In this document: positions 41,701 through 56,700 of the stretch, in pieces
Layout of the letters: each line of letters begins with the position of its first letter
Numbering within the stretch: the first letter of the stretch is position 1
NCBI GenBank assembly: GCA_025267735.1
Contig: CM046299.1
Coordinates: 40,067,733-40,131,732 of the forward strand
Direction of reading: 5' to 3'
DNA length: 64,000 nucleotides
DNA from: Mactra quadrangularis
Lineage: Eukaryota; Mollusca; Bivalvia; Venerida; Mactridae
Program-made: the position numbers and the translations under genes
The notes under the pieces: generated by a model
Told to the model about the DNA's origin: nothing
The model's input: only the letters and a program-made list of their open reading frames with translations
Database searches by the model: none

Positions 41701-44700
41701 TTAAGGATATATTACTCTGATGTATTTTATATGAAATAAGTCTATTTCAATATTCTAAGAATAAATTACTCTTTGTAATTTATATGATATATGTCTATTT
41801 CAATATTCTGAGAATAAATTACTCTAAGCTTTGTTTGTTTGTTTATTTGGTTTTATGCCGTAGCAACTCATTGTATAGGTCATATAACAGGGGGCTGGTC
41901 AACCTACTCACTCCTCCTGGAAAGGCTAAATCTCTGGATTAAGCTGTTAACCAACTACTAAGCGCATACTTTCGTCAGTGACTGACAACTGCCCTACATA
42001 ATTAAAAATCATTGATAGGAGGGAAAATGGCTGTAGAAATAATTCATGACCAAGCTCCACGAAAGTATGCCCCGCCCGGGAATCGAACCCACAACCACTC
42101 GATCAGTAGACTTGAGTGCTACCAACTGAGCTAGAAGGGCGGCTAAATTACTCTATGCAATTTATATGAAATCTATCTATTTCAGTATTTTGAAAGTATG
42201 TTTTCAGTACCACTCATACAATGGTAGCATGGGTGCTTAACCTCCAATCTGGCTATCAGGGTACTATTAAAAGCTTGGGCAGGTCACACCACCCCTATGA
42301 AATGTCAACATCATAAATCATCATTAATCAGCATGTTCAGTGACTTTTTTTAGAGTGGGTATTGTACCCACCAATGTTGAAAAATGTGGGTATGAGAAAA
42401 TAAAAGTGGGTACACCAGTTTAAATAGTTTTATTTTGACATAAGTGCAAGACAATTTCTACCCTATTCTCCGACGAGACGATCTGTCCCCAGTCACATTC
42501 GTCTTTAGACGATTCGTCCTAAAAAGGAACATAGTTTCATCAAATCCAGGTCATCTTTAACTTTACCCCACATTAGTTTATGATAAACAGTCTAGATAAA
42601 CACAACTTCATCGAATGGCTAGTGAAAATCGTGTAATATAGCCGCCTTTATAAATATTTTGGCAAGTGAATCTGGTGCTCGATCGCGCTCGTGACAGTTG
42701 TGTGCAATACTAGTCGACAACAAATCACTTTAACGACAACAAATCAAGTTTAAGTGTTTCTTCATCGTTAGTACGCAAATCTGATCGTATCATAAAAGTT
42801 TAAATTAATGCCTTTTTAATTCGGCAATACAATCAGTTAAAGTCCTTTGTTTTGACATAATTATTGGTACAACTAATTGCATCGTCAACGCTCTAGAGCA
42901 GAAGACTATCGACGCCATGATTCCCTATTAGCGACGAAAACAAAAACAATCCGATCAGCGTTGCTGACGTCATTTGGGTAAAGGCTAAATGCCAGTAATC
43001 ACGTTATAAGCTTAACAGAGTTACCGTTCGTTACATTATGCTATATTTCGGTCCGCGTATTCGTACCCGGTAGGGTCTGAATATTCGTGTGAATTTTACC
43101 TTTTTGGCGTGAAATACGCGGATTTTCGCGTGATTGAACATGCTGATTAATTGGACAAAAAAATCTTAATTTGAAAATTCAACCAATATGAGTAAAATTG
43201 GAACCAGATTTTTCAACGAAAAATTTGGCTTATAGTGTGGCAAAACCTGGGTGGGTGGGCGTGTGTCCTGTGTCGTTACCAATTGCAGGGTGTCCACTCT
43301 CCTATATTTTCCTATAAATTCCTATATTTTGACAACTCTCCTATTTTTTCCTATATTTTCCTATACTTGACCTGAATTCCTATAAATTCCTATATTTTTA
43401 CAAAAATTATAATGGGTAGGCTAAGAAAGATGTATTTTGAATGAAAATATTTGTTAAATGTACCCAGGAGATCTTTCAATATCCTACAGAGGGCCTGTAA
43501 AGTTGTATTCACAGTCTTTCATGGCAATTTACATACAAAGATGGCATCTGATCATTTATGCTGATGAATTGAGTTAGATTGGAATAGATGCACTCTCTAG
43601 GACATGCCATTTTTAAGAATGTACATTTGTGAGCACATAAGTATGTGTTTGTATTGTGCCATGTAAATACTTGCACTTTTTTCATTTTAATTCACTGTTT
43701 TTTTTAGTTATTCTTTTCCACTTTTTTGTGATATCTGAATGGACAAATAACCAGTGATTTGTTAAAACTTAAGTATGTGTTCAGTTGACTTTGATTTGGG
43801 TAAATGTTATCTTTTGTCCAAGGATAGAACCATTGCTAACTGTTAGTGTTGTACCGATGATCGGGAATAATCGATTAAGGACTAGTTGGAAGCTTCCGAT
43901 TCTGATAATCGATTTAACTTTATCAAAATCGATCATCGGTTAGAAAGGAGGATAGGCTATTTAAGGACAATTACATATTACATACAAACTGATTCCAACT
44001 GATGATCGATTTGATTTTCAGCCAATGTCCCACCACTACTAACTGTAGTACATTTTTAAGCATAAGAAACTAGTATTCATAGTGCAGCATACCTGAAGTT
44101 TGTTACTACAACTAAAGTTCAGAAATTAATATATTTTGTCAATTTTCATTATTGTTATGGTATGATCTCTGTTATGTCCAAGGAGGACTTCTTACACTGT
44201 GTTGCAACCATTTTTTACCAGTCAAAATATGATTGTGAACACTGTAGATCAGTCAGTATTAAGTCTATGTTTCACATGGTGTTTAGTTTAAAACTTGCAC
44301 ATATTTTACAATTTAGATATTGTCTGTTAATGTTTTGTTTAAGTAAAATAAAAAAGGGAGTAGGGAGTGGAGGAGGAGGCTTAAACATACACACGCTTCT
44401 TGTTTTCTTATTCCTATATTTTCCTATATTTTGGTTATAAAAATTCCTATAATTTTAAACCATTCCTATATTTTGGTGATAGAGAACCAGTGGACGCCCT
44501 GCAATTGCGTTAAAGTTTTTCCTTACCATATATTTCTGCCATTCATTGTCAGATCTTTATGAAACTTCATACAATGATAACATACCATGTGATAAACAGA
44601 ATTAGAAAGTAACCACAACTCTACTTGCCTTTATTATGGATTATTTCCCTTTGTAATTTTTGCGTTCAAGTTTTTAAATCTGGCTTTAATGTGGTTTCCA

Positions 44701-47700
44701 CATTACATTTCTTGTTTCAAGTTTTAGACCCATCATGTTGTCATCTTCTTTATCTAGACACTAGGGTAAAAATGATACAGGCTTGTAAATAACTTACTTA
44801 TGTATTCCATATGATTAGGCTATTTGTTAAGATAGGCTAATGTTTGACAAAAAAAAAAGAAGATGGAGGTACATGTAATTTATTTAGTTTTAAAGCAAAC
44901 ACGGCTATCAAATGCATGTATAATATACATAATTAGATGATTTATGCTTGTATTTTCAGGGTAGATGCTATGATCCGTATACAAGATTGTTTGAGAGGAA
45001 GACAGCCTGGTACAGCCGTGGCTTTGTTTAGAGCTGCAAGGTATAACATAACACAAGTTATTGTCATTATGGTGTGAAAAGTTGATGCTCATTTTGTATC
45101 TCATTTAAACTGTAATGATACACTATATTTAAAGAACTGTCATGGATTCCAACGATATCAATGTATTGTTGATATTTTTCCCTGATCAATAATGGATATG
45201 AATATTGAAATGTCAATAATAAAGCCTATATAGATAAATAAATAAAAGTGTCAAACTGAAACTTTTATAATGAGCGTATACATGTGCCCTGCCTTTTTAC
45301 TAACTACGAGTACTTACCAATTTAATGCACTTTACCAAGGTAAAACATTCATGACAAATATACAGAGATCTATTGTGAGTTTATAACAACATAAATGGTC
45401 TGTATAAGACTGCAGTGAATGGAACGATATATATCGATGTATCATCGATATTCATTTATCAATACAGCAATATCCTCGATACTCTTTGAGCTCAATCAAT
45501 GACAGCTCTACTATATGTCCTCTTCAGTAGATCTAATGTGATCTCTCTTAGCTTATTTCAAGATTTATAGTTTGAAGCACTGATTTCTCTCTTCTTTTAT
45601 TACGCCCAAAGTTTGCATGGGTTTGAATTATGGTATTGGGCATTTCATTTGTGTGTCCATCTTATCAGTTAGTCACGTCTTGTGGGCTCGATGTCTCAAC
45701 AACTGCTTGGCTTAGGGTAATCATATTTAGTATTGTGCGTAAAGTTTGACCCCAACCTAAACTTTATGCAAGAATATTCATTACATTGAATACTCATGCA
45801 GTATTAATTCCCAAATTACACAGTGACTGAGAGATTATGTGTTGAAGTTTAACATAAACATACAGCTATAATTTTCCAATCACTGCCGAAGTGTAGAATA
45901 GGCGTGGTACTGATTTTCGTCGGGACATGTGTACATAATTATTAGATGCAAATGTGAAAGGTCAGATCAGCGTCAAACTTTACACGCTATAAGAAAGTTG
46001 GCCATAATCTGTAGATGACCTCTATTGATTTTGGGGGTCAAACTCAATTTGACCTTGAATCTTAGACGTTTGTCTTCTCAAGAACAATAAGGGCAGCAGC
46101 GTGTTCAGTTACCTTAAACATTCCATAACGTTCCGTAACAGAAGTGATGGAACAACTCGACCCATAGATAACTCAACCCGAGACAACTCAATCTCCTACT
46201 AATGGATTGAGTTGTCCCAACTTTGAGTTGAGTATTGCACGGGTTGAGTTGTTTTCGGGTTGAGTTGTCCCGTAACGTTAGCTAACAGTGGTTACTGAAC
46301 ACAAGGCTGAGATTATCATACTAAATGGGAAAGTAGGCCAGAAGATGACCCATTTAGAATTTTGGGTTCAATGGTCAAGGTCAACCAATGTTTTGTTATG
46401 TGAGTATTTATCTCTTTCAGTGATATACACTTTCAAGTCTAGTTATAATTCACTTCATTTGTGCAATTTTCATGCTGTTAACCTAGGTTTTAGAAGCACT
46501 GATATCAGAATATTCATGATATGATGTTGACATGGCCTTTTGACATTTACACACACCCACTTGCCTGCTCAACACTCTTGAAATCATTGTCTAATAAGGC
46601 TCAGACCATCGGAAAAATTGTTGAAATGCAGTATATAGCACCATACAATTTATAACATTACTCTATCTTTCAGAGATGTTTGGCCTGATCGTGATGAGTT
46701 TGGTTCTACTGATATTTCACCTGAGGATGAATTTATGGCTTTAAGAGAAATATTTATGACGGCTTTACCAAGTAAGTCTATTTTAACTATCAAAAAAAAT
46801 TTGTTTGTTTGTTGGGTTTAAGGCCGTAGCAACACATTGAATAGGTTATATACTGCGGTCAGTCAACCTACTCACTCCTCCTGGAAAGACTAAATCTCTG
46901 GATTTAGCCGTTAACCAACTACTAAGTGCATACTTTTGTCAGTGACTGACTACTGCCCTACATAATTAAAAATCATTGGTAGGAGGGAGAATGGCCGTAG
47001 AAATAATTTCATGAAGCTCCACGAAAGTATGCCTCGCCTGGGGATCGAACCCACGACCCCTCGATCAGTAGACTTGCATGCTACCAACTGAGCTAGCTGG
47101 GCGGCTTTTTAAACTATCAAACCTGGTGATGCTATAAGAAAATCAAAGCACTAAATGCGCTGTAGGACATGGGGTTTTGATATAATATACGAACAAAGGA
47201 TTACATAACATACAGAGGTGATAAAAGGGAACTTCCCCTTACATAAACCGGATTTGACATACTTAAATTGTACGAACAGCTTGTTAATGGGTAATGCAAA
47301 CTATATTAATTGAAGAAGTAAATGTTCTTGAATCGTACACCCACAACCGTGACAAATTTTAATAAGGATTTGCTATAGTCCTATACTAAACATGGGGAAA
47401 CCCCATGTAAAAATAGCCTTTACATGTGAACATGTATTACAATAAAACTCAAGAATAAAATGATATTGAAATTTTATTTCATGAAAAGAAATGATACAAG
47501 AGTTACATTAATTTATAAAGTCAACCTTTATGAATGAACACTATATAAAAGTCTCTATTCTTGAAGTCTATGTAGCTTGTTCTCATTGATTTGGAGACAA
47601 GAAATAGAACTTTTTTATCATTAATATTTATCAAAAAAGTTACTCAAAATGTGTTGATTTAAATCAGTGAAGTAGATGCCTGAAGCTTTGAATTAGGTTT

Positions 47701-50700
47701 ATGAAGCAAAGGTTTTAGCTGCTCTATGGAAAAATTGGTCGTCTTAATGCAACCAGACACTGATTTATAAGGCTGTCACGATATACCGGTATACAGGTAT
47801 ATTGCAATATGCAGCTGCGGCAATACATACCATGGTACGAATTTAATGTACCGGTATTTAGCGATATTTTTTATTTCCATTGAAAAATTCTTTCCTTCGC
47901 CAAATGCAAACAACAAACGTCAGTTTTCCATGGTTCATTCGATGGATGCTGAAGCTCAAAGAATCTGGGTGCGTTCGGAATGTTCACATTACTCTAAAAT
48001 GCCCAATTTTTTCTGTCCAGTCCGCTACAGGCACTTTCCCTACAAAATCCTATTATAGCATACTTCAATACTGAACAGTTGAATAAGTTCTTTAAGACTG
48101 AAGTATTTCGAACCATGTCTTTGGTTTGCAAAGCAATATATCGTGGTACGTATCGGGGTACGGTTCTAGCGCATTGCAATATACTGCGATACGCTCCTGG
48201 CGTATCGTGAAAGCCCTACTGAATTATAAGACTGCTTTAGCTGTGTGGTCATAGAAGACAGTAAGGCATTAATATGTCTCAGATCAATTTTATCTGAAGG
48301 ATATTCGTTGATGCAGGGTAAGATCTTAACTACAGGTGAAGTAATGAGAGAAGATAAATTATAAATAGATCTTACACTGACATCAACAAATGTTTTGTTT
48401 CTTTCAAGATTTTTATGTTAATCATGGCTGTTAGACAATGAACAATTCAAGCAAGCAAAATCTCTGTGAAATCATTCATATTTGACAGTTGAGAAAAAAT
48501 GGGCTGTATAACTAATTGATTGTAACTGAGACATTTACATAACGAGGGTTGCCTGCAAGACTGTAGTAGCCGCGGCCGTGACGTAGTGGTTAGCGTGTCT
48601 GACTTCGAATCCAGAGATCGTGGGTTCGAAACCCGGTCATGGCAGGTCATACCCTATACATGAGTTGTCGGCCTCGTGGTAGGGTAAGTTAGTACTGGTG
48701 ATAGAAAAGTGTTCAGGAAACCTATAGTAGGAAGAGCTGGCCGTCGTATATATGACCTATATATGTGTTGAATACGACGTTAAAAAAATAAATTAAATAA
48801 AGCAAGACTGTAGTAAGTGCATTGCATTGAAGAGCAAGTTACTACACTCTTGCAGAAAACCTTCGATAAGATAAATCTAATGAACCAATATTTGTTAAGG
48901 TTTAGCTGATATAACTTTGTTGTCAAGTCAAAACCTTGTAATTTCAATTCCAAAAGAGTAAGATTACAAAGTTTTGATGCGACAACAATCATATAGGAAA
49001 ACATATTTAAACACCACACTCATAGTTTACTAAAAAAAGTAGTCCATCAGTTATAGTTTTCATCAATATGAAAATATAAAATGGTATATATTCATTGTAT
49101 ATTTTCATCATATAACATCAAAATCACCATAAAAGATATATTTTCACACATTCAAAGAATTTAAAGAAATAAAATGAACACATAATGGCAATATTCAAGC
49201 TATTTTATAATACTGACCAGTTTAATTGCAGTCTAACAAGTTATTGTGACTCTCTGAATTTTGTATCTTCCTGGGTTAAAATACCATAATTTTACTCTCC
49301 CTTTAATTAAAATATCTATTATTGAATTCAGAAATTTTAAAACATGTCCAGAAAAAATTGTTTTGGCAACTCAATAATTGTCTCTTTAAATACATTTTAG
49401 TCTGTTAGACTGTACTGCATACTAGAGATTTCAATAGGAGTCCGGATATCCGGAAATTCAGTTTTCAGATGCCAATATTTATATGAAATATTTCATTTGC
49501 TTTTAAAACACTAGGACAATAAGCTCACAATAATTTCTCTCCCTGAAATTCCCCCAATAGATTCTGTAAATAGTTGCCGATTAATTTACTCTAAATCTTC
49601 ATCACAAAAAACCAGTTAAGTTGTATACTTAGTCATTTGCATAAATATTTTGTGCGGACAATTTAGAGTAAAATAATACAACTTGCAGCAATTATGAACA
49701 TTTGTGTTAGAAGAAATCTGATTGGTTCATTCCTGGTTTTTTTTGGCTTGTGGAAGAAATTGTCGAAAAAAGAGGTTTTGTTTACCTTCTGAAGATCATG
49801 TGATTTTATACCATTTGTTAGCCTCAAACAAAATTTTTAACTACAGTATTAATTAAAGGATTTACTGTCTGATAACCATTACTTTTGCTATTAATCGCCC
49901 ATATCTAAAGTATAGACTTTCATGTCCATGTCTGTATGATTAGTAATATCTTCACTAGCATGTGATGTCGTGGAACCTCTTTCAGCACGTGATAACTTAC
50001 GATGAACCTTGGGTTCGGGTTTCTCTGCCTTAGGTTGCACTGATACATAGTCTAAGCTCACTGGTGTATGTCCGTTCATCTCGGAACTTGTTGTTGGTTT
50101 TAAAAATATTTTAAAAACGATGAGAGCGATCAGCAACATAGCCAGTATCACCCCGAATGACATTCCTATTGCGATTCCTACCGATTTCATTGATACGGAA
50201 CTATCGTCATTATCACTGTTGTTGTTGTTTTGTATTGGAACATTCGGGTCTTTCATTCTATTTGGTGTACTTCCTGTAGATGTTGATAGAGAGTTAGTTG
50301 TTAGTACTGTGGTTGATGTGGCATTGTCAATATCAGTTTTCACTGTTGTTTTTACATTTTGACCGGACCCTGTGTTGGCATCAATGTTGATCATGTCTGG
50401 TTCAACTGTTGTGTAATCCATCTGAATCTGTTCCTCAACTGTTGTTGGCACGTAGGTTATAGGTTCTGGATGGTGAGGACTCTCTGTATAGTATAAATAA
50501 TAGTCATCATTAGTGTCATCAGTGAAGTTATAATCGTAATAAGTATTGTTGAACATATCTATATCATATAAGTCCTCATGTGATGGGTGAATGAAGGGAG
50601 GGGTTGACACAGCCTCTGGGTGCAATAGGGATAAGCCTTTTTGTTGAAATAAAAGATCCAGTGGAAATTCACCATTGTTGGAGCACTCAGCAGTGTCTAT

Positions 50701-53700
50701 ATCAATAAATATGTAAGGTTTACTTAAATACCATTGTTCCAACCAGACCAAATCCTTGCCACAGTGAAAATGATTACCAGCTATTCTTATCATAGATATA
50801 GCTGGAAGATACGGCTGTAGATCGGATGTAAAAGAAGTGAGGTTGTTATCTTGTAAGAATAAATGTTTAAGTCCAGGAACTGATCTATTATTGCCTGTTA
50901 GCCCTTCGAGAAAGTTGTTGGCAAGTGCTGGGCTCTCACTAAGATCTAAGACATGTGGATTAACATGTTTAAAAATGTCGTCTGCTACTTTATCTTCTGG
51001 AACTTGGACTGATTTCATCAAAAACATGCTTAGTTTTTCTAGCCCAATGAAAGCATCTTCTTGTATCTCTGAAAGCTGTAAATTACTTAAATCCAGATGA
51101 TATAAATGCTGTGCCAAGGAAAATGTTCCACGTTTTAACTTGGTGATGGGATTTCCAGATAGTTGAAGACTGTGAACTTGAATGTTGTTCCGGAATAAGT
51201 TATCCTTTATTTCTGTTATGAAGTTATTAGTCAGTTCCATGTGAAACATGTACGGTCCCATCCAATGAAAATGATCAGTGGCCATGGTATGAATGTGATT
51301 GTTATCCAGCTTGATGTGACGTATTGAGCTCGGAAATGGTCCAGGGATAGTTTCCAATTGATTGCCTGATAGATCTAACACATTTAGGTGTTTGAAGTCA
51401 TCAAAAATTCCATATGGTACTGATTGTATGCTATTTTCAGCTAGTTTTAATTCCGTTAGATTTTCCAATTTTTTTAGATCATCTTTCAAAATGACGGTGA
51501 TTTTATTCTTATTTAAGTGTAGAACAGTCAAGGATGCTGGGATATCATGTGGAATGGCATCCAGTTGGCAATCGTTCATCCATAGTTTCCTTAAATTTAA
51601 TGTACTCAGTGACACTTCTTTGCCATTCAAAGTATTTCCATTTAGTAATAACTCAGTTAGTTTCCTATTATTTGCAAACATTTCTCCATCGATACGTGTT
51701 AAAGTGTTGCGACTAATGTCCAAATATGTTAGATTGACCAAGTCATTGAAAGTCATGTTGTCAATAAGCGTAATATTATTATCTTGGAGATGTAATTTTT
51801 GTAAGGCACTTAATCCTTTAAAGACACCATTCATGGTGTCAATATAATTGTCCGCAAGAGAGAGTTCTTTTAGATTTACAAGGGGCTGGAATAAACCATC
51901 CTTTAAACTGTGGAGTCCGTTTCCATTTAAGAAAACAGTTGAAAGTTGAGATTCTTCATTCTTATTTATATTTTGTCCTCTGAAGAAAAATTCAACGATA
52001 TTAGCAATGTCACTATTTTCTATTGTTAATTTAGAAAGATGTCCAATTTCAAATCCTTCCGATTTGTGAAGAATTCCGAGACTGGCGTTCATAATATGTA
52101 GATGCGTTACAAACTCTGGAATGTTCACAGGGAGTTCTGTAACGTTTTTCCCCTGGCATGTAACAGTTAAATCTTTTAAGTGACATCCCGTAGGTAAATC
52201 ATCTCCAAAAACATGGTTGCTAAGCAACAAAATCCATAGAATTTCAATAAAACTCACTTTTGTATTAGCCATTTTTGTAAGTATAAGCTCCTTTACGTTT
52301 TCATATTATCTCGTTGAGCTTACTGAATGATTGAAAGAAAAGTTCTTTGTCCTATTCAAATTGTTTGACTATCAAAGACTCCATTCTTTATCATTTAAGT
52401 AGATATTTACTCACTATTTCCTAGTGTACAATATACAAGCTTGCATTAAAGAACTAGCTGCCAATGTCACTTATAATCCACTTATGTTTTGGTTACATTT
52501 TTTCCATTGTTACTTTGTGACATACTGTATAATTGAAAATTTCTGTGGGGTGTAAATTCAACATTTTTTAAAAAATCTGCTATGTTTTTATTTCCTGATT
52601 TCTCCAAAACTTCTGAATATTGATTAGTTTATATATGACTTCAATACATGACTATTGTGAAAATATAAAAATTCTTAGGCAAACCCAGATTCGGTAACGT
52701 AGATAGCAGCGTGCCTGGATTTTGAATCTAGTGTTCCAAAGGGGGTAGGGGTTTGAATCTCAACCAGAAAGGTAATACCCTTCAATGAAAATTTGACACT
52801 TAAGTCAATTTTCCTCCTTTTATAAGGTATGAAGTTTCTGGTCTTGTGGAAGGGTAGGTGAGTACTGGTTATGGACAAGGATCCAGGAAGGCTAGTTATG
52901 TGCTGGAAGCGGTAAAAGAACCTAAAATATTGAATTGACAAATCCATTAAGCCAGTATAAACAAATAAATAACTAGATTCTTGTCTAAGCTTTGGGGGAA
53001 AATGGGGGTGGGTGAAAGTGTTTATATTCTCAAGCTCTATGGGGAAGTAAATATTTGTATGTTTTTTGATATGTAGTTATAGTGCAACAATATTAATCTG
53101 AGCTTTAACAACCTTATTATAATAATTACACACTTCACATACATTAAATAGCGAGTTTCTGTGTGTGTGTAATGTTCAGCTTATGTGACTATAAATCAAT
53201 TTTGTAAAAATAGCATGTTATTGTACCTTTAACTTTGTCTGGAATATTGTGACACTGTTTCAAAGTATTTATTCTTATGAAAACAAAGTTAATTGTTAAA
53301 AGCATGTTGTTTTTTTTGACAGCTACCGATAAAATGCGATTTACAGCCAAGGACAAAAATAAATACTGAGTTTAATGTATTCTTGCATAAAGGTCAAGCT
53401 CAGGTTAATTTTGTCAGACTATGCTATGTACAAATTATAAATACATGTATGTCAATTATTAGATAACTGCTTCTGTGGATATAAAATTCTGTGACTCCAC
53501 TGACTACTGCAGATAGCAAAAATGAAATTCCTACAGAAATTTCAACTCTACAGCATGTAGACTAGTATGGACTAGTATAGACTGCTCACCCTCACATGTA
53601 TATAATACTTCCATCTAGTTCAAGTGTTTTTAGCTCATCTGAGTAAAAAAGCATTGAAAGGCAAGCTATTATGGGGAGCCTATGTTAGTGTTTTTTTATG

Positions 53701-56700
53701 TCTGTTTTTAGACAATCTCTTATAAATTGTATTGGCAAGTACCTACGCTCCCCTCGCCGATCAGTGAATACATTAAATTTACGCGCTGCCATTAAACATG
53801 TCAATTTATGATATTGACATTTACTATGAACCTTTGAACGACCAATGAAAGTTTACCAAATTCCAATTTAGCTGAAAAAATTTATACGCATTTTCACTGG
53901 TTGTATGGGTAAACAATGCCTTAAATGGTATGATCATAATAGTGACGAATGCAACCTCGTATGACATCATATATAGCATGGCTACACTTTGTATTTAAGT
54001 TCAATAAGTTGCTCTATGTTTACAGTTAAAAGATCAGAGATACATGTTTAAAAAGATCAATGTTTTCTTTCAACATCTTTGCATTTCGACATTTTGAAAT
54101 TTTAGGCGTGAGAATTTTTTGCATCTATTTTTAAAAACCATGTGACAGTCATTTGATTTAAATGTTTATGTGTCTTTGTTAAAAATTGAAATATCAGTTT
54201 ACACGTAGTATTTTAGCAGTGGTCGAACGTAAACGAGTGAATCTTTCAAACCGATGCATTGGAGAGTAGCAAAAACCTTGAAGACTACAGTTACGAAATT
54301 TGGTGTGTAGCTACTCCATAAGGTCCTTTACAAAGATTGTTCAAATTATGACCTTTGGTCAAAGGGGTCAAAATTGGCTGTGGGTCACAATTTTCATTCA
54401 GCTAAGTATAAACGTGTTTCCATAAAATTCATGTCAGATTTCTTTAGAATCTAGTTTTCAGGTGAGCGGTCCAGGTTTCTCAAGACTCTCTTGTTCTTAT
54501 AGTCAGACATCTGTAAGGTGGAGATTTTTTTCTATCAAGTGTTTTTTTGGAGTGTTTGGTTTCTGAGAGTTAATAAAGGACATTAGTTAGTTATTTTCTC
54601 TTGTATAGTTCAACTAGGTTAGTCCTATTAGTTGCCTCACTAAAATTTGTGTCTTACTTTTTAATGCCATTTAGCCCAATTGGTTCTTGAATAAGTTTTT
54701 GTTTGTTTATCCCTAAATTTGACAGAAATTCAAGCAATACATTGTTTGAGTTAAGGAGGAATTACTACAAAGTTATTAAGCAACATTACAAACTATTACA
54801 TCACAGCGTTACCTCTAATGTAAAATTCCTGTAAGAATATACATGTACAGCTAAATCTCGATTATCCAAATTTGTAGGGACCGAAAAAATACTAGTAATT
54901 TGGTTAATCCATCATATTTGGATGAGCTATTTTGGAAAAAGGGGACTTTTTTATTACACTTAGTATAGCAAAACTTTCAGGACCGAACGATCGTTTCGGA
55001 TGATCCATGATATTCGTTAGATCCGATTTTGGATAATCAAGATTTGTATTGTATTGTGATCTAAATAAATATCACCCTTATTTGGTGGTTATTCTTTTTT
55101 TTATAACATCATTAGCGTTTTAAATAATGAGCATATGTTGTAGGGTCATTATACCCCCGCAAACGAAGTTTTCGGGGGTATACTGGAATCACCCTGGTGG
55201 TTGGTTGGTTGGTTGGTTGGTTTGTTGGTTGGTTGGTTGGTTGGTTGGTTGGTTGGTTGGTTGGTTGGTTGGTTGGTTGGTTGGATATGTGGTCTGTCCC
55301 AAAAAACTAATACAACTGTAGTATGTTTATTTCTTAATGTATTTGAATAGATGCTGTTATATACCATGATTTAATGGTGTATACAAAACTCATGTAACTA
55401 TGGAAACATATCTCACTTGTTTAAAATATTTAATTGCGTTATATATTTTAAATCTAATTTGATAACTGTATAGTATGCTTTTTTCTCAAAAAATTTTTTT
55501 TCTTATCTTATTTTATAGAATTTGCACAGGCGTTTACAGTTGATGTTTATATGCATGTTATATCAATTCCAATTCAAAATGGCCGACTTGCGGCCATCTT
55601 GATTTTTTTAAATTTAATTTAATAACTGCATGCTTATTTCTCAACAGATTTTTTATTTTTTTATTTTATAGAATTTTGCACAGGCGTTTACAGTTGATGT
55701 GTATATACACTTTATATCAATTCCAAATTCAAAATGGCCGATTTGTGGCCATCTTGAATTCTTTTTGATTAAGTTTAATTACTGTATGCTTATTTCTCAA
55801 CAGATTTTTTTCTTCACTAATTTAGATAGAATTTTGCACAGGGGTTCACAGTTGATGTGTACATACACTTTAACTCAATTCCAATTCAAAATGGCGAACT
55901 GGCTGTCATCCTTTTTTCAAATTTAATACATTCTTATATTGACTTATTACCATACATATTTTGAAAAGAAATTGCATACAAGGTCTCACTAATACAGTTG
56001 ATCAGGATGACTATTCTTCATCAATTTATATTCAATATGGCTGACTGGCAGCCATCTTGAATTTTTATTTAAATTACTGTATAGTACATGTATGTGTTTT
56101 TTTTACTCAATTTTAGCCAAATTTCGCTTCAAAGTCTTTATTGATGTAGTTGACTTGTACATGGATTTACTCTGGATACAAATTCATTATGGCAGACTGG
56201 CAGCCATTTTGACTTTGTTTAAATAACTGTATAGTAAGCTTATTTCGTTACCAATTTCTTCTTGCTGAAGTCTGATTGATTTATAGTTTGATTAATTGGA
56301 TTTTTCGGCTTTTTAATGCAAAAAGGTCATATTACGCCAAAACAATTGATGATACTATTACTGCAATAAATAATGAAGATTTAACGTCCTATATTTTATG
56401 ATAAACATTTATTTCCTTCAAGTATTGTTTGGTTTTGTTTTGGTTTTACGGCGCACCAACACAAAAAGGTCATATCGCTTCGAAAGCATTCAATGATACT
56501 ATTTATTAAAACGATATTAATGATGTAAAGCTCTATATCTTATTATATACATTTATTTCCTTCAAAAAGTTAAGTATCGCATATGATGGTACAGACTCAA
56601 AAAGTTCTTTAAGTGAGTTAACTTTAAAATGTTTGTCACGGATGTCTTTAAGATCCTGACAGTCAAGGAGAACGTGTTTGACATAGAAATGCTCATCACA

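Larger units (their letters stand above)
43203..44715 (+). repeat. Dispersed repeat R1, copy 5, split by a nested element
   Basis: R1 head at 43203-43285 and body at 44502-44715 are colinear once the insert at 43286-44501 is removed; the break falls in the family's 'TTAACAATTGCG' segment. Confidence 0.88.

Noticed and set aside
42340..43190. Possible transposon between 'GTGGGTATTGTACCCACC' and the CG-rich stretch near 43080
   Set aside because: The palindromic start is suggestive and the base composition changes, but no paired end or target duplication was found.
44162..44440. 92-codon plus-strand open frame
   Set aside because: Lies in the interior of the 43286-44501 transposon, has no recognisable domain and no splice support.
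45150..45235. Possible further hAT-like element with 'GATATTTTTCC…CAATAATAAAGCC'
   Set aside because: No matching terminal repeats or flanking duplication could be established.
50120..51847. Plus-strand open frames (80-161 codons) across the LRR gene
   Set aside because: Antisense shadows of the 793-codon LRR reading frame; they lack domain or codon support.
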